Part shown: positions 62,785-64,000 of the stretch, one piece after another
Layout: each line of letters starts with the position of its first letter
Numbering within the stretch: position 1 is the stretch's first letter
NCBI GenBank assembly: GCA_028023455.1
Contig: JAQFVV010006272.1
Coordinates: forward strand, 2,211,127-2,275,126
Length of the DNA: 64,000 nt
Direction: 5' to 3'
Source of the DNA: Epiperipatus broadwayi
Lineage: Eukaryota; Onychophora; Udeonychophora; Euonychophora; Peripatidae
Translations under genes and position numbers: made by a program
Notes under the pieces: generated by a model
Told to the model about the DNA's origin: nothing
The model's database searches: none
The model's input: only the letters and a program-made list of their open reading frames with translations

Positions 62785-63755
62785 TTGCTTATAATACAAG
62801 GGAAGATTGCTCTTATTAATATGAAGATTATGGCGAGCATAAATTACTATCTGCCAATAATGTCAGTTACCAAATTATTCACCTTACAGATTCAGAGGCT
62901 CTGTGGTCAGCTCTTATGGAGAGGTCGGACCACTGCAATTAGCATCCGCAGACTTCAGTTTCACAGGAAACAGAACGGTATGGGTCTCCATTCAATACAG
63001 ACAATCAATTTCCAAAAAGGGCATTCACTTTTAGTAAATCTGGGGAAAAAATACCCTCTATCAAATATTATAGAGACTGTAATACCTACTGACAGACCTC
63101 CCCCAGTAAACACACATGGCTTGACACCATTATTAAACAACAATCTCTATACATTGGGCACTCAATAACAGGGTTTAATAATAAAATCAACATCTGGCAG
63201 GCACATTGCCTGCTGAATCCTGTTAATACAGTTATTTATGCTCACCTAGGGTGCAGCAATCATAAAATCACCTCAATATTTAAATATCTGCTACTGGAGC
63301 CCAAACTTTTGGATTATCTGATTAAGGTGAATATGGATTCCATGCCAACTAATACATTCTTATACTACAAACGGTTTCTAAATAAAATAGACCCTATTTG
63401 TCATGCCTGTTCTAGAGGAGAGGAGTCCTTTAATCACCTGTTAAATGTATGTCCAGGCTATAACAGTATTCGAAGAATTATCTCTCAACACTGCATTATA
63501 GCAGTGGATAAAATCCTGGACATCAGGGGTTGTCTCTTCTCTGGAGACTTTACAGTAATCAGGTTATCAATCTTCCTGACATATGCTTTTTGGTACACAA
63601 GGTGCAGGACAAAGTTCACACAACCAACACCGGATCCCAATGCTGTATTTTGCGATAAGCTTAAAGCTCTTCAAGACAAGGATAAGATACTATCCTCTAG
63701 ATTTTTGTTTAACAATACATGGAGCCTACTAGTATGGCCTACAGAATCTACATGA
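62785..63755 (+). pseudogene. L1/Tx1-like LINE, C-terminal end of ORF2 (5'-truncated, one frameshift)
   Basis: Frame 1 (62785-63168) reads GKIALINMKIMASINYYLPI, LCGQLLWRGRTTAISIRRL and GMGLHSIQTI, the post-polymerase block of L1/Tx1-type elements. A frameshift near 63140 passes to a second frame, with NIWQAHCLLNPVNTVIYAHL, EPKLLDYLIKVNMDSMPTNT and then CHACSRGEESFNHLLNVCP. The last is a C-x2-C-x8-H-x4-C zinc knuckle. The frame ends at 63755. Codon content is much less A+T-rich than the flanks and only one break is seen, so it is younger than the LINE at 14090-15660, whose C-terminus is different. Endonuclease and catalytic reverse-transcriptase motifs are absent, by truncation. Confidence 0.75.
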
Positions 63756-64000
63756 ATTTTGGACCCGATATATCCACATTGTAGTGTATTGTAGAAGAAG
63801 TAGTCTGTGTTGCAACATGTCAGATTCTTCTAGAGGGGCATTGAATTCATACTACATCTATCCCAGCTGATAAGTTAGCATTATTGGGTCATTCTTTGCA
63901 CTGGCAGGGGTGGGCAATGCCAACTAAATAGTATGTATCTGCTCATTTTATAACCTGCTAGTGCGGAGAATGGCTCTTGCATACTTTTTCCAGACCAATG
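63756..64000 (+). mobile_element. 3' untranslated part of the L1/Tx1-like LINE, cut by the window edge
   Basis: The G+C level of the preceding coding part continues to the window end, without a poly-A or simple-repeat tail, so the element most likely extends beyond 64000. Confidence 0.45.

Overview
The window reads as an intron-rich, strongly A+T-rich (roughly three quarters by eye) invertebrate animal genome. The only confidently recognised host gene piece is one exon of a nicotinic-acetylcholine-receptor-type Cys-loop channel subunit (12889-13780, + strand). A possible terminal exon of an unrecognised + strand gene lies at 17916-18094. There are no bacterial-style operons. The species cannot be read from the sequence; an invertebrate such as a lophotrochozoan, flatworm or arthropod would fit.

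Almost everything else is mobile or repeated DNA. From left to right: a tRNA-derived SINE with a 14-bp target duplication (1388-1516); a decayed Tigger/pogo transposase (4472-5830); two small fold-back elements (8117-8582); the receptor exon; a decayed L1/Tx1-like LINE (14090-15660); a large inverted repeat with hammerhead-like cores (16461-17406); a run of hairpins (18730-18866); an RTE-clade LINE (22894-26060); a 750-bp palindrome (28390-29141); a promoter-like patch (30106-30332); a TCTA/TCTG microsatellite (31196-31626); an old RTE relic with later insertions (31930-33600); the hammerhead array (34197-36606); a Ty3/gypsy-like gag-protease relic (38840-41420); a diverged hammerhead repeat next to a second RTE LINE (41930-45520); an inverted repeat carrying a hAT-type insertion (45755-46800); two copies of a longer tRNA-derived SINE (48476-48775, 52538-52860); a gypsy integrase relic (51545-52530); an LTR-like segment (56987-57649); a SINE with a perfect 12-bp target duplication (59717-59871); a MITE (62051-62280); and the 3' part of another L1/Tx1-like LINE running off the right edge.

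The most interesting system is a set of tandem and inverted repeats that carry type I hammerhead ribozyme folds. In the ~405-bp repeat of 34197-36606, six copies keep CTGATGA and GAAA, a 6-bp proximal stem I (CTTTCA/TGAAAG), a 5-bp distal stem I (ATTCC/GGAAT) and a short palindromic helix III ending in the cleavage triplet ATC. Two copies face the minus strand and four the plus strand. A diverged relative at 41930-42475 keeps the fold through compensating changes. A second family (16461-17406, period about 449 bp) and a lone copy (36739-36801) show the same layout with different sequences. Hammerheads of this type are known in Penelope-like elements, schistosome SINE-like repeats and metazoan retrozyme-like repeats. 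The inverted arrays could yield circular or multimeric RNAs from both strands; that last step is inference.
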